A DNA stretch of 64,000 bases from assembly GCF_000422545.1 (NCBI RefSeq), contig NZ_AULZ01000013.1, positions 62,001 to 126,000 of the forward strand, read 5' to 3'. The notes below the pieces were generated by a model. That model was not told the origin of the DNA. It worked only from the letters and a program-made list of their open reading frames with translations, and did no database searches. The stretch is from Desulfocurvibacter africanus subsp. africanus DSM 2603. Its GTDB lineage: Bacteria > Desulfobacterota > Desulfovibrionia > Desulfovibrionales > Desulfovibrionaceae. Position numbers and translations under genes: made by a program. Every line of letters starts with the position of its first letter. The stretch's first letter is position 1. This document shows, piece by piece, positions 8,677 through 16,477 of the stretch.

Positions 8677-8950
8677 CCCCGGTCTCGCATTCTTCCAGTT
8701 CGCAGGCACAGGCACCCAGGCAGATGCCGCCGACCTCGGGCATGATTTCGCCGTGCATGAGCCCGTTGAGAATCCACAGCTCCATGGCGTCGATAAGGTT
8801 GTCGCGCGCATCCTCGAACGTCTCGGCTTGGGTGATGCAGCCGGGCAGCAGGGGCACATGCGCCACCACGCAGCCGCACTGCGCGTCGCGCACGTAGTCG
8901 GCCGTGCGCAACAGGGCCTTGGTGTATTCGCGGAAGCCTGCCTTGATCAT
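8669..8950 (-). CDS. hicB: HicB-family antitoxin (short form)
   Basis: The 93-residue product carries the HicB partial RNase H-like fold: KALLRTADYVRDAQCGCVVAHV, then PLLPGCITQAETFEDARDNLIDAMELWI, a classic HicB signature. It should bind and neutralise HicA. There is no C-terminal ribbon-helix-helix or helix-turn-helix domain; instead the tail is cysteine- and glutamate-rich (CLGACACELEECETGDG). It may therefore not regulate its own promoter directly. The ATG at 8950 is chosen because GGAGG lies eight bases upstream; a start at 8965 would place that site inside the gene. Confidence 0.85.
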   Translation of the reverse strand: MIKAGFREYTKALLRTADYVRDAQCGCVVAHVPLLPGCITQAETFEDARDNLIDAMELWILNGLMHGEIMPEVGGICLGACACELEECETGDG

Positions 8951-8978
8951 GGGTATTTCCTCCATGCGCTGCTCGGAC

Positions 8979-9007
8979 TAAATAGCCATCCCCGGCAACA
9001 AGGGCAA
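8979..9007 (-). promoter_or_regulatory. Candidate sigma-70 promoter of hicBA
   Basis: On the minus strand, TTGCCC (9002-9007) and TATTTA (8979-8984) are separated by exactly 17 bases, and the -10 box lies 29 bases upstream of the hicB start. This is a reasonable housekeeping promoter by eye only. Confidence 0.45.
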
Positions 9008-9043
9008 CCTGGACGTCCTAACCGCGAGAAGAAGCTGAAATCC

Positions 9044-9106
9044 ATTGTGCAATAATCTTGCACTTGTGCAATGGATTTAATGCATTTGTGCATTAAACTG
9101 CACAAG
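9044..9106. promoter_or_regulatory. Clustered TTGTGCA palindromes (candidate operator)
   Basis: The motif TTGTGCA or its complement occurs at 9045, 9064, 9084 and 9099, forming nested inverted repeats. TTAATGCA/TGCATTAA at 9077-9096 is perfect with a four-base loop, CTTGTGCA (9063-9070) pairs with TGCACAAG (9099-9106), and CCATTG/CAATGG frames the left half. It lies between the hicBA promoter and the sigma-54-type promoter of the divergent metal-stress gene, so a dimeric regulator could act on either side. Confidence 0.6.
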
Positions 9107-9166
9107 CCAAAAATAAACCCAGAAAAATCTATCTGCAAGCTGCTGTTATAATTTAAACAAACAAAA

Positions 9167-9182
9167 TGGCACGCTCTCTGCT
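9167..9182 (+). promoter_or_regulatory. Candidate sigma-54 (-24/-12) promoter
   Basis: TGGCAC (9167-9172), five bases, then CTGCT (9178-9182) matches the sigma-54 consensus TGGCAC-N5-TTGCW with one mismatch in the -12 box. It lies about 55 bases upstream of a ZraP/Spy-like gene. In enteric bacteria zraP is sigma-54 dependent through ZraSR, which supports the call. Confidence 0.65.
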
Positions 9183-9236
9183 TAATGAAGGCAACAGCAA
9201 GCGGAAAAAACCGCAGGAAGCTAAAGGAGTGGAGCT

Positions 9237-9701
9237 ATGAATACCAAGACCATGCGCATCGTTGTCCTCAGCGGACTGGCCGTGCTGATCACCGCGGCCC
9301 TGGCTTTTGCCCAGCCCGGCGTGGGTCGTGGCGGATGGGGTCCGGGCAACTGCCCTGGATACGGCGCCGGCCAAGCCCAGAACCTGACCCCGGAGCAGCA
9401 GCAGAAGTTTGATGCCCTGTTCGCCGAGCACCAGAAGAAAGGCTTTGCTCTGCAGCAGGATATCTGGGCCAAAAGGACCGAGTTGGATGCGCTTGCCCAG
9501 AACCCGAACACCAAGCCCGAGCGCATCACCCAGCTCGTGAACGAGCTCAAGGACCTGCGTGCTAAGCAGTACACGCAGCGCGAAGCCTTCCGCGCCGCTC
9601 TGCAGAAGGAAGGCCTGCCCGCTGCCTACGGCAACTGCGGCGGTTTCGGCGGCGGCAACGGTCCCCGAGGCGGGCGCGGCATGATGCGCGGCGGCTGTTA
9701 A
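9237..9701 (+). CDS. Periplasmic heavy-metal sensor/chaperone, ZraP/Spy/CpxP-like
   Basis: The 154-residue product has a cleavable signal peptide (MNTKTMRIVVLSGLAVLITAALAFA-Q). A Gly/Trp-rich segment with one Cys is followed by the LTPEQQQKFDALFAEHQKK helical region typical of ZraP/Spy/CpxP periplasmic chaperones. The C-terminal tail is Gly/Arg/Met-rich and ends in Cys (GNCGGFGGGN...MMRGGC), a likely metal-binding tail. The role inferred is sensing or buffering zinc or other metals and protecting envelope proteins. The start has GGAG upstream. A sigma-54-type promoter and a strong terminator frame it as a single-gene transcript. Confidence 0.8.
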   Translation: MNTKTMRIVVLSGLAVLITAALAFAQPGVGRGGWGPGNCPGYGAGQAQNLTPEQQQKFDALFAEHQKKGFALQQDIWAKRTELDALAQNPNTKPERITQLVNELKDLRAKQYTQREAFRAALQKEGLPAAYGNCGGFGGGNGPRGGRGMMRGGC

Positions 9702-9781
9702 CCGAAGGCAGTTCATCTAGGCCAGAGAGTTCTGGCTGACGAGACGATTTTCGATCCATCCTCCCCAAGCCTCTATACCGC

Positions 9782-9821
9782 AAGAAAGCCGCCCGGTGGA
9801 TTCCCACCGGGCGGCTTTCTT
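9782..9821. terminator. Intrinsic terminator after the ZraP-like gene
   Basis: An 18-bp perfect stem (AAGAAAGCCGCCCGGTGG with its complement) around an ATTC loop has A-rich and T-rich flanks, so it can work in both directions between the ZraP-like gene and the convergent chemoreceptor gene. Confidence 0.85.
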
Positions 9822-9830
9822 GGTTTATTC

Positions 9831-9956
9831 TATAGCAGATTGCTTTTAAGAAGCCCGCTCCGGCGTAGGCTCAAGTGAATTGCGCCTACGCCGAAGCTAG
9901 CGGCAAGCCATGCCGACGCATGGCTTGCAGAGCATTTTCAAAAGCAAAATGCTCTA
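9831..9956 (-). repeat. 127-bp TIR palindromic repeat, copy R3
   Basis: This copy is in reverse orientation. Its TAGAGCATTTTGC end is at 9956, and that TAG (9954-9956, minus strand) is the stop codon of the chemoreceptor gene. The distal arm has diverged (GAAGCCCGCTCCGGCGTAGG), and the opposite terminus reads TATAGCAG instead of TAGAGCAG. Confidence 0.85.
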
Positions 9957-11789
9957 ATCCTTTTCCAACTCGTGGATGAGAGTGCGCAATTCCTCGGCCA
10001 TGGTATCCAGCGCCATGGCGGCCTTGGCCGACTCGGCCATGCCCGATGCGTAGTCCGCTGCGGTCTGGCTGATTTTCTCAAGGGTTGCCCGTACGTTATC
10101 GGTGGCCACGGCCTGCTGGTTGGCTGCGGCGGCAATGTCCTGTACCCGGCCGGCCGAGCCGCCCGCCAGGGTCAGTATGGCCGACAAGGAATGACCAGAT
10201 GAACCGGCCAACTCGGTGGCGGCATCCACGGCCGACTTGGCCTGGTCCACGCCGGTTACATTCAGCCGCGCGGCTGCCTGGATTCCCTTGATGTGCTCGG
10301 CAACTTCCTTTGTGGCCACCACGGTCTTCTCAGCCAACTTGCGCACCTCGTCAGCCACCACGGCGAAACCTCGGCCCGCATCGCCGGCCCTGGCCGCTTC
10401 AATGGCGGCGTTGAGGGCCAGCAGATTGGTCTGGTCCGCGATGTCGTTGATGACCCCGATGACCTGGCCAATGGCCTCGGCCTTGCCGCCCAATTCGGTC
10501 ATGTTGCCCTTGAGCGAGGCAGCCATGTTGTTGACCATGTTGATGGCTTCCACGGAGCGGTTGACGATTTCCGCGCCCTCGAGGGCTTTGCGCTTGGTGT
10601 CTTCGGAGCTGTTCGCGGCCTCGCGTGCATCCGCCGCCACCTGCAGCACCGAGGCGTTGATCTCCTCCACCGTGGAGGCGGCCTCCTCCAGCCGGTGCTG
10701 CTGATCCTGCGCGCCTTGGACGGCGCGATTAACTTGGTTCGTGAGCCCGCCGGCATTCTTGCGGATACGCTCGGTGATGGTCATGAGCTTGGATGCCGCC
10801 GTGCGCAGGCCTTCCCTATGCGCGGCCTGGGCCTGCTCGCGCGCCACGGTGACTGCCTTATGGTTTTCCTCGGCCTGCTGGGCGTGGAGTCGGGCTTCCT
10901 CTTCCTTCTGGGAGCTTTCACGAACTTTGTGCCTGAGCGAATCGACCATGCGCTCCATGGACTGCTTGAGCCTGCCAAGCTCGGCGCGGAACGCGCCCTC
11001 GGCGGAAGCGTCCAGGTTGCCCGCGTCCACCTTGGCGGCGTAGCGCTCCAGACGCGCCAGGGGGCTGCCCACCAGCTTCGAGAAGCTCAGGTACATGGCC
11101 GCCAGGACCGTCGCTATGCCCGCAAGTCCGATGAAAAGCAGCGTCCGACTGGATTTCATGACGGTAGCGCTCACGGTCGAAAGGGGGATATAGGCCACCT
11201 CCGCGGTTTCGACCCTGTTTTCCAACCGGTGCGGGCTGTCAAAGGCGTACTTGCCGCGCAGCGACTTGGGCGCATCTTCTGGCCTGGAGTGACAAGGCAG
11301 GCAACTCTTCTTGTTGGCCTCGCCCACGGCTATGACATAGGTATCAATACCCTTGATGCTCTTTACGCCTTTCCAGATCAGCTCTTTTTGATTGTCGGCA
11401 TGCATGCGGTCCAGAAGGCCGATGAGCTCGGCCTCAACCGATGTCGCCCTGTTGGTCGGATTGAGGGGCTTGGTCGACACGGTGCGGAAGGTGATGCCGT
11501 GCTTCATTGGTTCGGGGATGCGGGAAAACACTCCGTTGGCCGCGAAAGAAGTCGATTGGAGTTCAGTGACGAAGTCTTCCTTTTCCAGAAGTTTTGTCGC
11601 CTCGGGGCGCACGACTCCTCCCACATGCGAGCGTACGGCCTTCATGCTGTAGAGAAGCACTTCCGCTTTCTGTCGATATTGTTCTTCAATTTCGTTGCCT
11701 AGGTCGTAGTTGACGACCAAGATGAGGGTTGTGATGGCCAGCAGGCATGCACCGCCGCAAACGGCCATAAATGTTTTCATAATAGTCAT
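9954..11789 (-). CDS. Methyl-accepting chemotaxis protein with periplasmic c-type heme sensor
   Basis: The 611-residue transmembrane chemoreceptor has a membrane segment near residues 5-27, a periplasmic sensor domain (about 28-215) containing CLPCH, a c-type heme attachment motif, a second membrane segment (about 217-240), a HAMP region ([21 protein letters not shown]) and the signalling hairpin tip [20 protein letters not shown]. The sensor resembles the DUF3365/Tll0287-like heme domains. D. vulgaris DcrA is a known heme chemoreceptor sensing redox or oxygen, so a similar role is inferred. GGGAGA lies upstream of the ATG at 11789. The TAG stop is supplied by an adjoining palindromic repeat. 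No pentapeptide tether is visible at the C-terminus (HELEKD). Confidence 0.92.
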   Translation of the reverse strand: MTIMKTFMAVCGGACLLAITTLILVVNYDLGNEIEEQYRQKAEVLLYSMKAVRSHVGGVVRPEATKLLEKEDFVTELQSTSFAANGVFSRIPEPMKHGITFRTVSTKPLNPTNRATSVEAELIGLLDRMHADNQKELIWKGVKSIKGIDTYVIAVGEANKKSCLPCHSRPEDAPKSLRGKYAFDSPHRLENRVETAEVAYIPLSTVSATVMKSSRTLLFIGLAGIATVLAAMYLSFSKLVGSPLARLERYAAKVDAGNLDASAEGAFRAELGRLKQSMERMVDSLRHKVRESSQKEEEARLHAQQAEENHKAVTVAREQAQAAHREGLRTAASKLMTITERIRKNAGGLTNQVNRAVQGAQDQQHRLEEAASTVEEINASVLQVAADAREAANSSEDTKRKALEGAEIVNRSVEAINMVNNMAASLKGNMTELGGKAEAIGQVIGVINDIADQTNLLALNAAIEAARAGDAGRGFAVVADEVRKLAEKTVVATKEVAEHIKGIQAAARLNVTGVDQAKSAVDAATELAGSSGHSLSAILTLAGGSAGRVQDIAAAANQQAVATDNVRATLEKISQTAADYASGMAESAKAAMALDTMAEELRTLIHELEKD

Positions 11790-12328
11790 CTGTGCGTCTC
11801 CCGATAATGCGTATTATAAGACTGATTGCCCACTCATTTTAGTCATGAGTGGAATGCATGAATGCTATTGCATGCACGCATGGGGTTTTCCGCTTATCAA
11901 GCGAAAAAAAATTGCGCTTTTGGGTGGCTGGAGTGGGTATAATCTGAATGGCTAAAGCAGGTAAAGAGCAAGACATTGTAAAAAATGTACCTTAATGACT
12001 AGACTTATTAACCTCTATTTGCTGAAAATGTCACAGCCTGTTCATTAGCTCTTAAGTCATTAAAATATATATGTAGACTCGCACCGAGACGGAAGTCGTC
12101 AAGGCCAGGTCTTGTCTCAAGATAGAGGAAAACTCGATATTAGCTGGCCTGATAATGAAGATTACTACGTCAGCTTGGTTTTTTGAACGTATCTGAAGAA
12201 TACCAAATTTCATGCTCTCGGGATGATCAGTGCGATTCAAATCCAATGGCCGGGTTGCCTGATGGCAGCCGCTATGGGATAAACTAGGGCTGATCACTCG
12301 AGTTATCCCAAACCCCAGGAGGTTAACC
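11790..12328. promoter_or_regulatory. 539-base AT-richer divergent intergenic region
   Basis: This gap separates the chemoreceptor (minus) and the DJ-1/PfpI gene (plus) and is visibly more AT-rich than its neighbours. On the minus strand TATAAT (11813-11818) lies 24 bases upstream of the chemoreceptor start and could be its -10 box. A CCACTCA/TGAGTGG inverted repeat (11830-11836 with 11846-11852) overlaps where the -35 would fall and could be an operator. I see no RNA gene or convincing small protein in the rest. Confidence 0.4.
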
Positions 12329-12856
12329 ATGGCCGTATCCGGCAAGAAGGTGCTCATAATTACCGCCGACGAATTCGAGGATACCGAACTGCTGGCGCCC
12401 ATGTACCGGCTCAAAGAGGAGGGCCTACAGGTGGACGTGGCCGCGCCCAGCAAAGGCAAGGTCAAGGGCAAGCACGGCTACGAGGTGGAGGCCAACTTGG
12501 GCGTCAAGGACATCTCCATGGACGGCCTGGACGGCTACGACCTGCTCTTTCTGCCTGGCGGCAAGGCGCCGTCCAAGCTGCGCGACATCAAGGAAGTGCA
12601 GGAGATTGCAAAAGCCTTCGACGCCAAGCACAAGCCCATCGCGGCCATTTGCCACGGCCCGCAGATCCTCATCTCGGCCGGCCTTATGCAGGGCAAGACA
12701 GCCACGGCCTACAGCGAAGTGCAGCCTGAGTTGAAAAAGGCCGGAGCCACGGTCAAGGACCAGGAGGTCGTGGTGGAAGGCAATTACGTGTTCTCGCGCA
12801 ACCCGAACGACATACCGGCCTTCAATCGTGAGATGATGAAAAAGCTAGGCAGGTGA
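12329..12856 (+). CDS. DJ-1/PfpI family protein (type 1 glutamine amidotransferase-like)
   Basis: The 175-residue cytoplasmic protein belongs to the PfpI branch of the DJ-1 superfamily, whose members act as deglycases/glyoxalases, proteases or stress chaperones. The nucleophile elbow is AAICHGPQIL (cysteine near residue 109), with the conserved acidic residue in TADEFEDTELL and FLPGGKAP upstream. The ATG at 12329 has AGGAGG seven bases upstream. It stands alone, with a long AT-rich leader and a palindromic repeat downstream. It likely belongs to the carbonyl/oxidative stress response, but the substrate cannot be told from the sequence. Confidence 0.9.
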   Translation: MAVSGKKVLIITADEFEDTELLAPMYRLKEEGLQVDVAAPSKGKVKGKHGYEVEANLGVKDISMDGLDGYDLLFLPGGKAPSKLRDIKEVQEIAKAFDAKHKPIAAICHGPQILISAGLMQGKTATAYSEVQPELKKAGATVKDQEVVVEGNYVFSRNPNDIPAFNREMMKKLGR

Positions 12857-12930
12857 GTTGTCCGGCTTGCGGGAAGAGAGCCTGGCGAACAACCCGTAGC
12901 AAATCTTGCTCGCCCACTTTCGTTCTTTTT

Positions 12931-13058
12931 TAGAGCAGATTGCTTTTAAGACGCCCGCTCCGGCGTTGACGGCGCAAGTGAATTGCGCCTACGCCTACGC
13001 GGCGGCAAGCCATGCCGACGCATGGCTTGCAGAGCATTTTCAAAAGCAAAATGCTCTA
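12931..13058 (-). repeat. 127-bp TIR palindromic repeat, copy R4
   Basis: Reverse orientation, TAGAGCAGATTGC at the left edge and ATGCTCTA at the right. It lies between the convergent DJ-1/PfpI gene and glgP, just beyond the glgP terminator. The two ends pair imperfectly over about 17 bases. Confidence 0.85.
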
Positions 13059-13071
13059 TCCGGAAGGCGCA

Positions 13072-13100
13072 AAAAAAGGCGGGGCCCTGCGGCCCCGCCC
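13072..13100 (-). terminator. Intrinsic terminator of glgP
   Basis: On the minus strand a nine-pair GC stem (GGCGGGGCC with GGCCCCGCC around a four-base loop) is followed by a run of seven T. It lies 23 bases after the glgP stop. Confidence 0.88.
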
Positions 13101-13122
13101 GTGATCGGATTCGTTTCAGGCT

Positions 13123-15696
13123 CTACTGTGCGTCCACCCAGCGGATAAGCCCCAATGAATGCGGATCCAGCAGCAACGGATGATGCGGCAGGATGCGCAT
13201 GGTGAAGCCGAAGCGTCCGGCCTCGCCCGGCATGGTCTGGCCTCGGTAGAGATGCCAGCCGTCCTGGGCAAGGCCTTCGTTGCGCATGATCGTGGTGGTG
13301 CGCTGGGCGAACTGGCCGTCCTGGGTCAACGGGCCGGCGTAGATTTCGGCCTGGATGTCCTCGGGCCGCAGGCCGTCCAGGAATATCTCGGCCTCCACCA
13401 CCAGCGGCTGCTTGACGTGGATCTGGTCCCCGGCCGCGGCGCGCACGTTGCGAATGCGGATCTGGCTCCACTTGGTCATGAGATCCATACGCCAGGCTGC
13501 CAGGTCCTTGGCCGGCTGGAAATTGTCGCGCACCAGCCGCTTGTAGTTCTCGTAGGCCGGCGCGTACGTGCGCCAGCTGTACTCCTCGACCATGCGATGG
13601 GCATTGAACACCGGGCCAAGCTCCACCAGGGCCTTCTTCATGCGCTTGATCCAGTTGCGCGGCAGGCTGTCGTGGGCGCGGTCGTAGAAGTCCGGGATGA
13701 CCTCGGTCTCAAGCACATTGTACAAAGTCTGGCTCTCCACGAAATCCTGGTAGGCCAGGTCGTCGTACTCCTCGCCCTTGCCGATGGCGAAGCCCACGCT
13801 GTTGTCCGGCTGGTAAGCCTCGTCCCACCAGCCGTCCAGCACGCTCAGGTTGAGCATGCCGTTGGCCATGGCCTTCATGCCGCTGGTGCCGCAGGCCTCC
13901 AGAGGCCTACGCGGGTTGTTGAGCCACACGTCGCCACCCTGGACCAGGTGCTTGGCCAGGATCATGTCGTAGTCCTCGATGAACACGAGCTTGTTGCGCA
14001 GCTCTGGCATGCGGCAGAGCTGCACGATCTGCTGGATGATCTTCTTGCCCTCGTTGTCGTGAGGGTGGGCCTTGCCGGCGAAGACCATCTGCACGGGCTG
14101 CTCGCTGTCGTTCAGGATGCGCAGCAGCCGCTCCCTGTCCTGCAACAGCAGGTTGGCGCGCTTATAGGTGGCGAACCGGCGGGCGAAGCATATGGTCAGG
14201 GCCTGGGGATTGAGCACGCTGTCCGCGGCCTCGAGTTCCTTGGCCCGCGCGCCCTTGCGCTTGAGCTGTTCGCGCAGGCGGTAGCGCACGTAATCGATAA
14301 GCCGCTCGCGCAGGCGTTCATGGGTGCGCCACAGCTCCGATTCGGGAATGGTATCGGCCAGCTTGAACACGCGGTCGCAGTCCGGGTCCTCCTTCCAAGT
14401 CGGTCCCAGATAGCGGTCGTAGAGCAGGGCCATGTCGTAGGCCACCCAGGTGGGCATGTGCACGCCGTTGGTGATGGCTCCGATGGGCACGTCCTCCACC
14501 GGGTACTGGGGCCAGACGCGCTTCCACATGTTTCGCGACACATGACCGTGCAGCTTGCTCACGCCGTTGCTGAAGCGCGACAGCCGCAAAGCCAGCACGG
14601 TCATGCAGAAGAACTCGCCGTCGTCGCGCGGGTCCTCGCGGCCCAGGGCCATGAAGACCTTCCAGGCCAGGCCGATCTGGCGCGCGTAGGGATCGAAGTA
14701 GCGCTGCATGAGCTCGGGCGGGAAGCGGTCATTGCCCGCTGGCACCGGCGTATGCGTGGTGAAGACCGAGGAGGAGGCCACCAGTTCCATGGCCGCCTCG
14801 AAGGACAGGCTATGCTGGCTCATGAACACCCGGATGCGTTCCAGGCCGGCGAAGGCCGAGTGGCCCTCGTTCATATGGATGACCTTGGGCTCCAGGCCCA
14901 TGGCCCACAGGGCGCGGATGCCGCCGACGCCGAGCAGGATCTCCTGGCGCAGGCGCATCTCCAGGTCCCCGCCGTACAGCCGGGCCGTGACGCCGCGCAG
15001 ATGCGGCGGATTATCGCCGATATTCGAGTCCAGCAGGTACAGGGAAACGCGGCCGACCTGGGCTTTCCAGATGCGCGCCCTGAGTTTTTCGCCCAGCAGA
15101 TCCACTTCAATGAGCACGGGGTGGCCAGCCTGGTCCTGAACCGGGGATATGGGCAACTGCTCGAAATCGTAAGTCGGATAACGCTCCTGCTGCCAGCCGT
15201 CGGGCGTGAGGTATTGGCGGAAATAGCCCTGCTGGTAGCACAGACCCACGGCCACCAGGGGGACGTTCAGGTCGCTGGCGGACTTGAGGTGGTCGCCGGC
15301 CAGGATGCCAAGGCCGCCGGAGTATACGGGCAGCGACAGGTCCAGGCCGTACTCGGCGCTGAAATAGGCCACCACCGGCTTGTCCTCGGCCTTATGCGGG
15401 AAGTTGATGGTCGGCTGGTCCTTGGCCACGTACTGGCGCAGGGAGGCGAGCAGGTCATTCAGCCGCGCAAGGAAGAAGCGGTCCTGAGCCAGTATGTCCA
15501 AGGTCATCTGGGGCAGGCTGTTCAGGAAGGCCACGGGGTTGCCGTCGCTCTCGCGCCACAGGCGCTGGTCGATCTGGGAGAACAGATCGGCGATCTGGTC
15601 GTTCCAGGAGAACAGGAAATTGTAGGCCAGTTCCCACATGGGGGCAAGATTCGGCGGGAGCTTGGCTACCACGCTGAAGGAACGAAGTGGACGCAT
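13123..15696 (-). CDS. glgP: Alpha-glucan (glycogen) phosphorylase, family GT35
   Basis: The 857-residue PLP enzyme releases glucose 1-phosphate from glycogen or maltodextrin. It is of the short, Thermotoga-type alpha-glucan phosphorylase class. Visible features are the N-terminal LAYNFLFSWN, YFSAEYGL and YSGGLGILAGDHLKSASDL (substrate and PLP phosphate side), FTTHTPVPAGNDRF, and EACGTSGMKAMANGMLNLS, which holds the PLP lysine. The start at 15696 has GAGGAG seven bases upstream. It has its own terminator. glgA and glgB lie 11-15 kb away on the other strand, so breakdown and synthesis are transcribed separately. Confidence 0.94.
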   Translation of the reverse strand: MRPLRSFSVVAKLPPNLAPMWELAYNFLFSWNDQIADLFSQIDQRLWRESDGNPVAFLNSLPQMTLDILAQDRFFLARLNDLLASLRQYVAKDQPTINFPHKAEDKPVVAYFSAEYGLDLSLPVYSGGLGILAGDHLKSASDLNVPLVAVGLCYQQGYFRQYLTPDGWQQERYPTYDFEQLPISPVQDQAGHPVLIEVDLLGEKLRARIWKAQVGRVSLYLLDSNIGDNPPHLRGVTARLYGGDLEMRLRQEILLGVGGIRALWAMGLEPKVIHMNEGHSAFAGLERIRVFMSQHSLSFEAAMELVASSSVFTTHTPVPAGNDRFPPELMQRYFDPYARQIGLAWKVFMALGREDPRDDGEFFCMTVLALRLSRFSNGVSKLHGHVSRNMWKRVWPQYPVEDVPIGAITNGVHMPTWVAYDMALLYDRYLGPTWKEDPDCDRVFKLADTIPESELWRTHERLRERLIDYVRYRLREQLKRKGARAKELEAADSVLNPQALTICFARRFATYKRANLLLQDRERLLRILNDSEQPVQMVFAGKAHPHDNEGKKIIQQIVQLCRMPELRNKLVFIEDYDMILAKHLVQGGDVWLNNPRRPLEACGTSGMKAMANGMLNLSVLDGWWDEAYQPDNSVGFAIGKGEEYDDLAYQDFVESQTLYNVLETEVIPDFYDRAHDSLPRNWIKRMKKALVELGPVFNAHRMVEEYSWRTYAPAYENYKRLVRDNFQPAKDLAAWRMDLMTKWSQIRIRNVRAAAGDQIHVKQPLVVEAEIFLDGLRPEDIQAEIYAGPLTQDGQFAQRTTTIMRNEGLAQDGWHLYRGQTMPGEAGRFGFTMRILPHHPLLLDPHSLGLIRWVDAQ

Positions 15697-15974
15697 TATC
15701 GACTCCTCGGAAAAATATTATGCGCTGCCGCTGTTATGTCAGAGTTTCAGTTCTCATGGGTCTGGCGGCCTGCTTGTTTTGCCAAACTGTCAGCGAAGAT
15801 TCGCCATTTCAATTGTATCGTTTTCTGCCAGCGGCGGGTAAAAAAGGCAAGGCTGCGCCGGAACTAGCCGCGATGGCTTGCATTTTACACAACCCTGGCC
15901 TATTGCCATGCGTTCCCGGTTTCGCGCCGGATCTGTGGTTTATCGCCATCCGGCCCAGCCAAGGAGCCCGCCCA

Positions 15975-16463
15975 ATGCCGCACAGCTCGCCGAATCCATC
16001 ACGTTGCCCCACGGTAGGAGTCAAGGTCAAGTTCCTTCACTCCGTCTGGCGGGAGCATGCCCTGGCCTACGCCACGGAGTGCTCGGCCGGCCTGGACCTG
16101 CGCGCGTGCATCGACGAGCCCGAGCTGATCATACCGGCCGGTGGCCGCGCGGCCGTGCCTGCGGGCTTGGCCATCGAAATCGAGCAGCCCGGCCTGGCCG
16201 GCTTCGTTTTCTCGCGCAGCGGCCTGGGCGCGCGCGACGGACTCTCCGTGGCCCAGGGCGTTGGCGTCATCGACCCGGACTATCGCGGCGAAGTCACGGT
16301 CTGGCTGCTGAACACCTCGGGCGAGGAGCGCAGAATCGCGCGCGGCGAGCGCATGGCGCAGCTCCTCTTCCTTCCATACTTCGCCGCGCGCCTGAGCATC
16401 GTGGACGAGCTGACGTCGACCCGGCGTGGTTCGGGCGGCTTCGGCCATACTGGAACACTCTGA
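15975..16463 (+). CDS. dut: Deoxyuridine 5'-triphosphate nucleotidohydrolase
   Basis: This 162-residue trimeric dUTPase hydrolyses dUTP to dUMP, keeping uracil out of DNA and feeding thymidylate synthesis. The five family motifs can be followed: SAGLDLRA, SRSGLGARDGL, GVIDPDYRGEV, ERMAQLLFLP and the C-terminal RGSGGFGHTG arm that closes over the substrate. The ATG at 15975 is chosen for AAGGAG upstream; the longer in-frame reading has no support. Its TGA overlaps an ATG that begins the argD leader, so the two genes are probably co-transcribed. Confidence 0.93.
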   Translation: MPHSSPNPSRCPTVGVKVKFLHSVWREHALAYATECSAGLDLRACIDEPELIIPAGGRAAVPAGLAIEIEQPGLAGFVFSRSGLGARDGLSVAQGVGVIDPDYRGEVTVWLLNTSGEERRIARGERMAQLLFLPYFAARLSIVDELTSTRRGSGGFGHTGTL

Positions 16464-16477
16464 TGGAGGCATGCGCC

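Noticed and set aside
11880-11912. CGCTT-ATC-AAGCG hairpin next to a run of eight A as a terminator.
   Set aside because: The A-run is on the wrong side for a U-tail on either strand relative to transcription of the flanking genes, and the stem is only five pairs.
12052-12471. A 139-codon minus-strand frame spanning the AT-rich gap and the start of the DJ-1/PfpI gene.
   Set aside because: It has no ribosome site or recognisable domain and is antisense to the true gene for nearly a third of its length.
13159-15867. A 902-codon open frame on the plus strand opposite glgP, and a 469-codon one at 10293-11702 opposite the chemoreceptor.
   Set aside because: Both are antisense shadows produced by high GC third positions of the real genes; they have low-complexity His/Gln/Gly/Val-rich translations and no family motifs.
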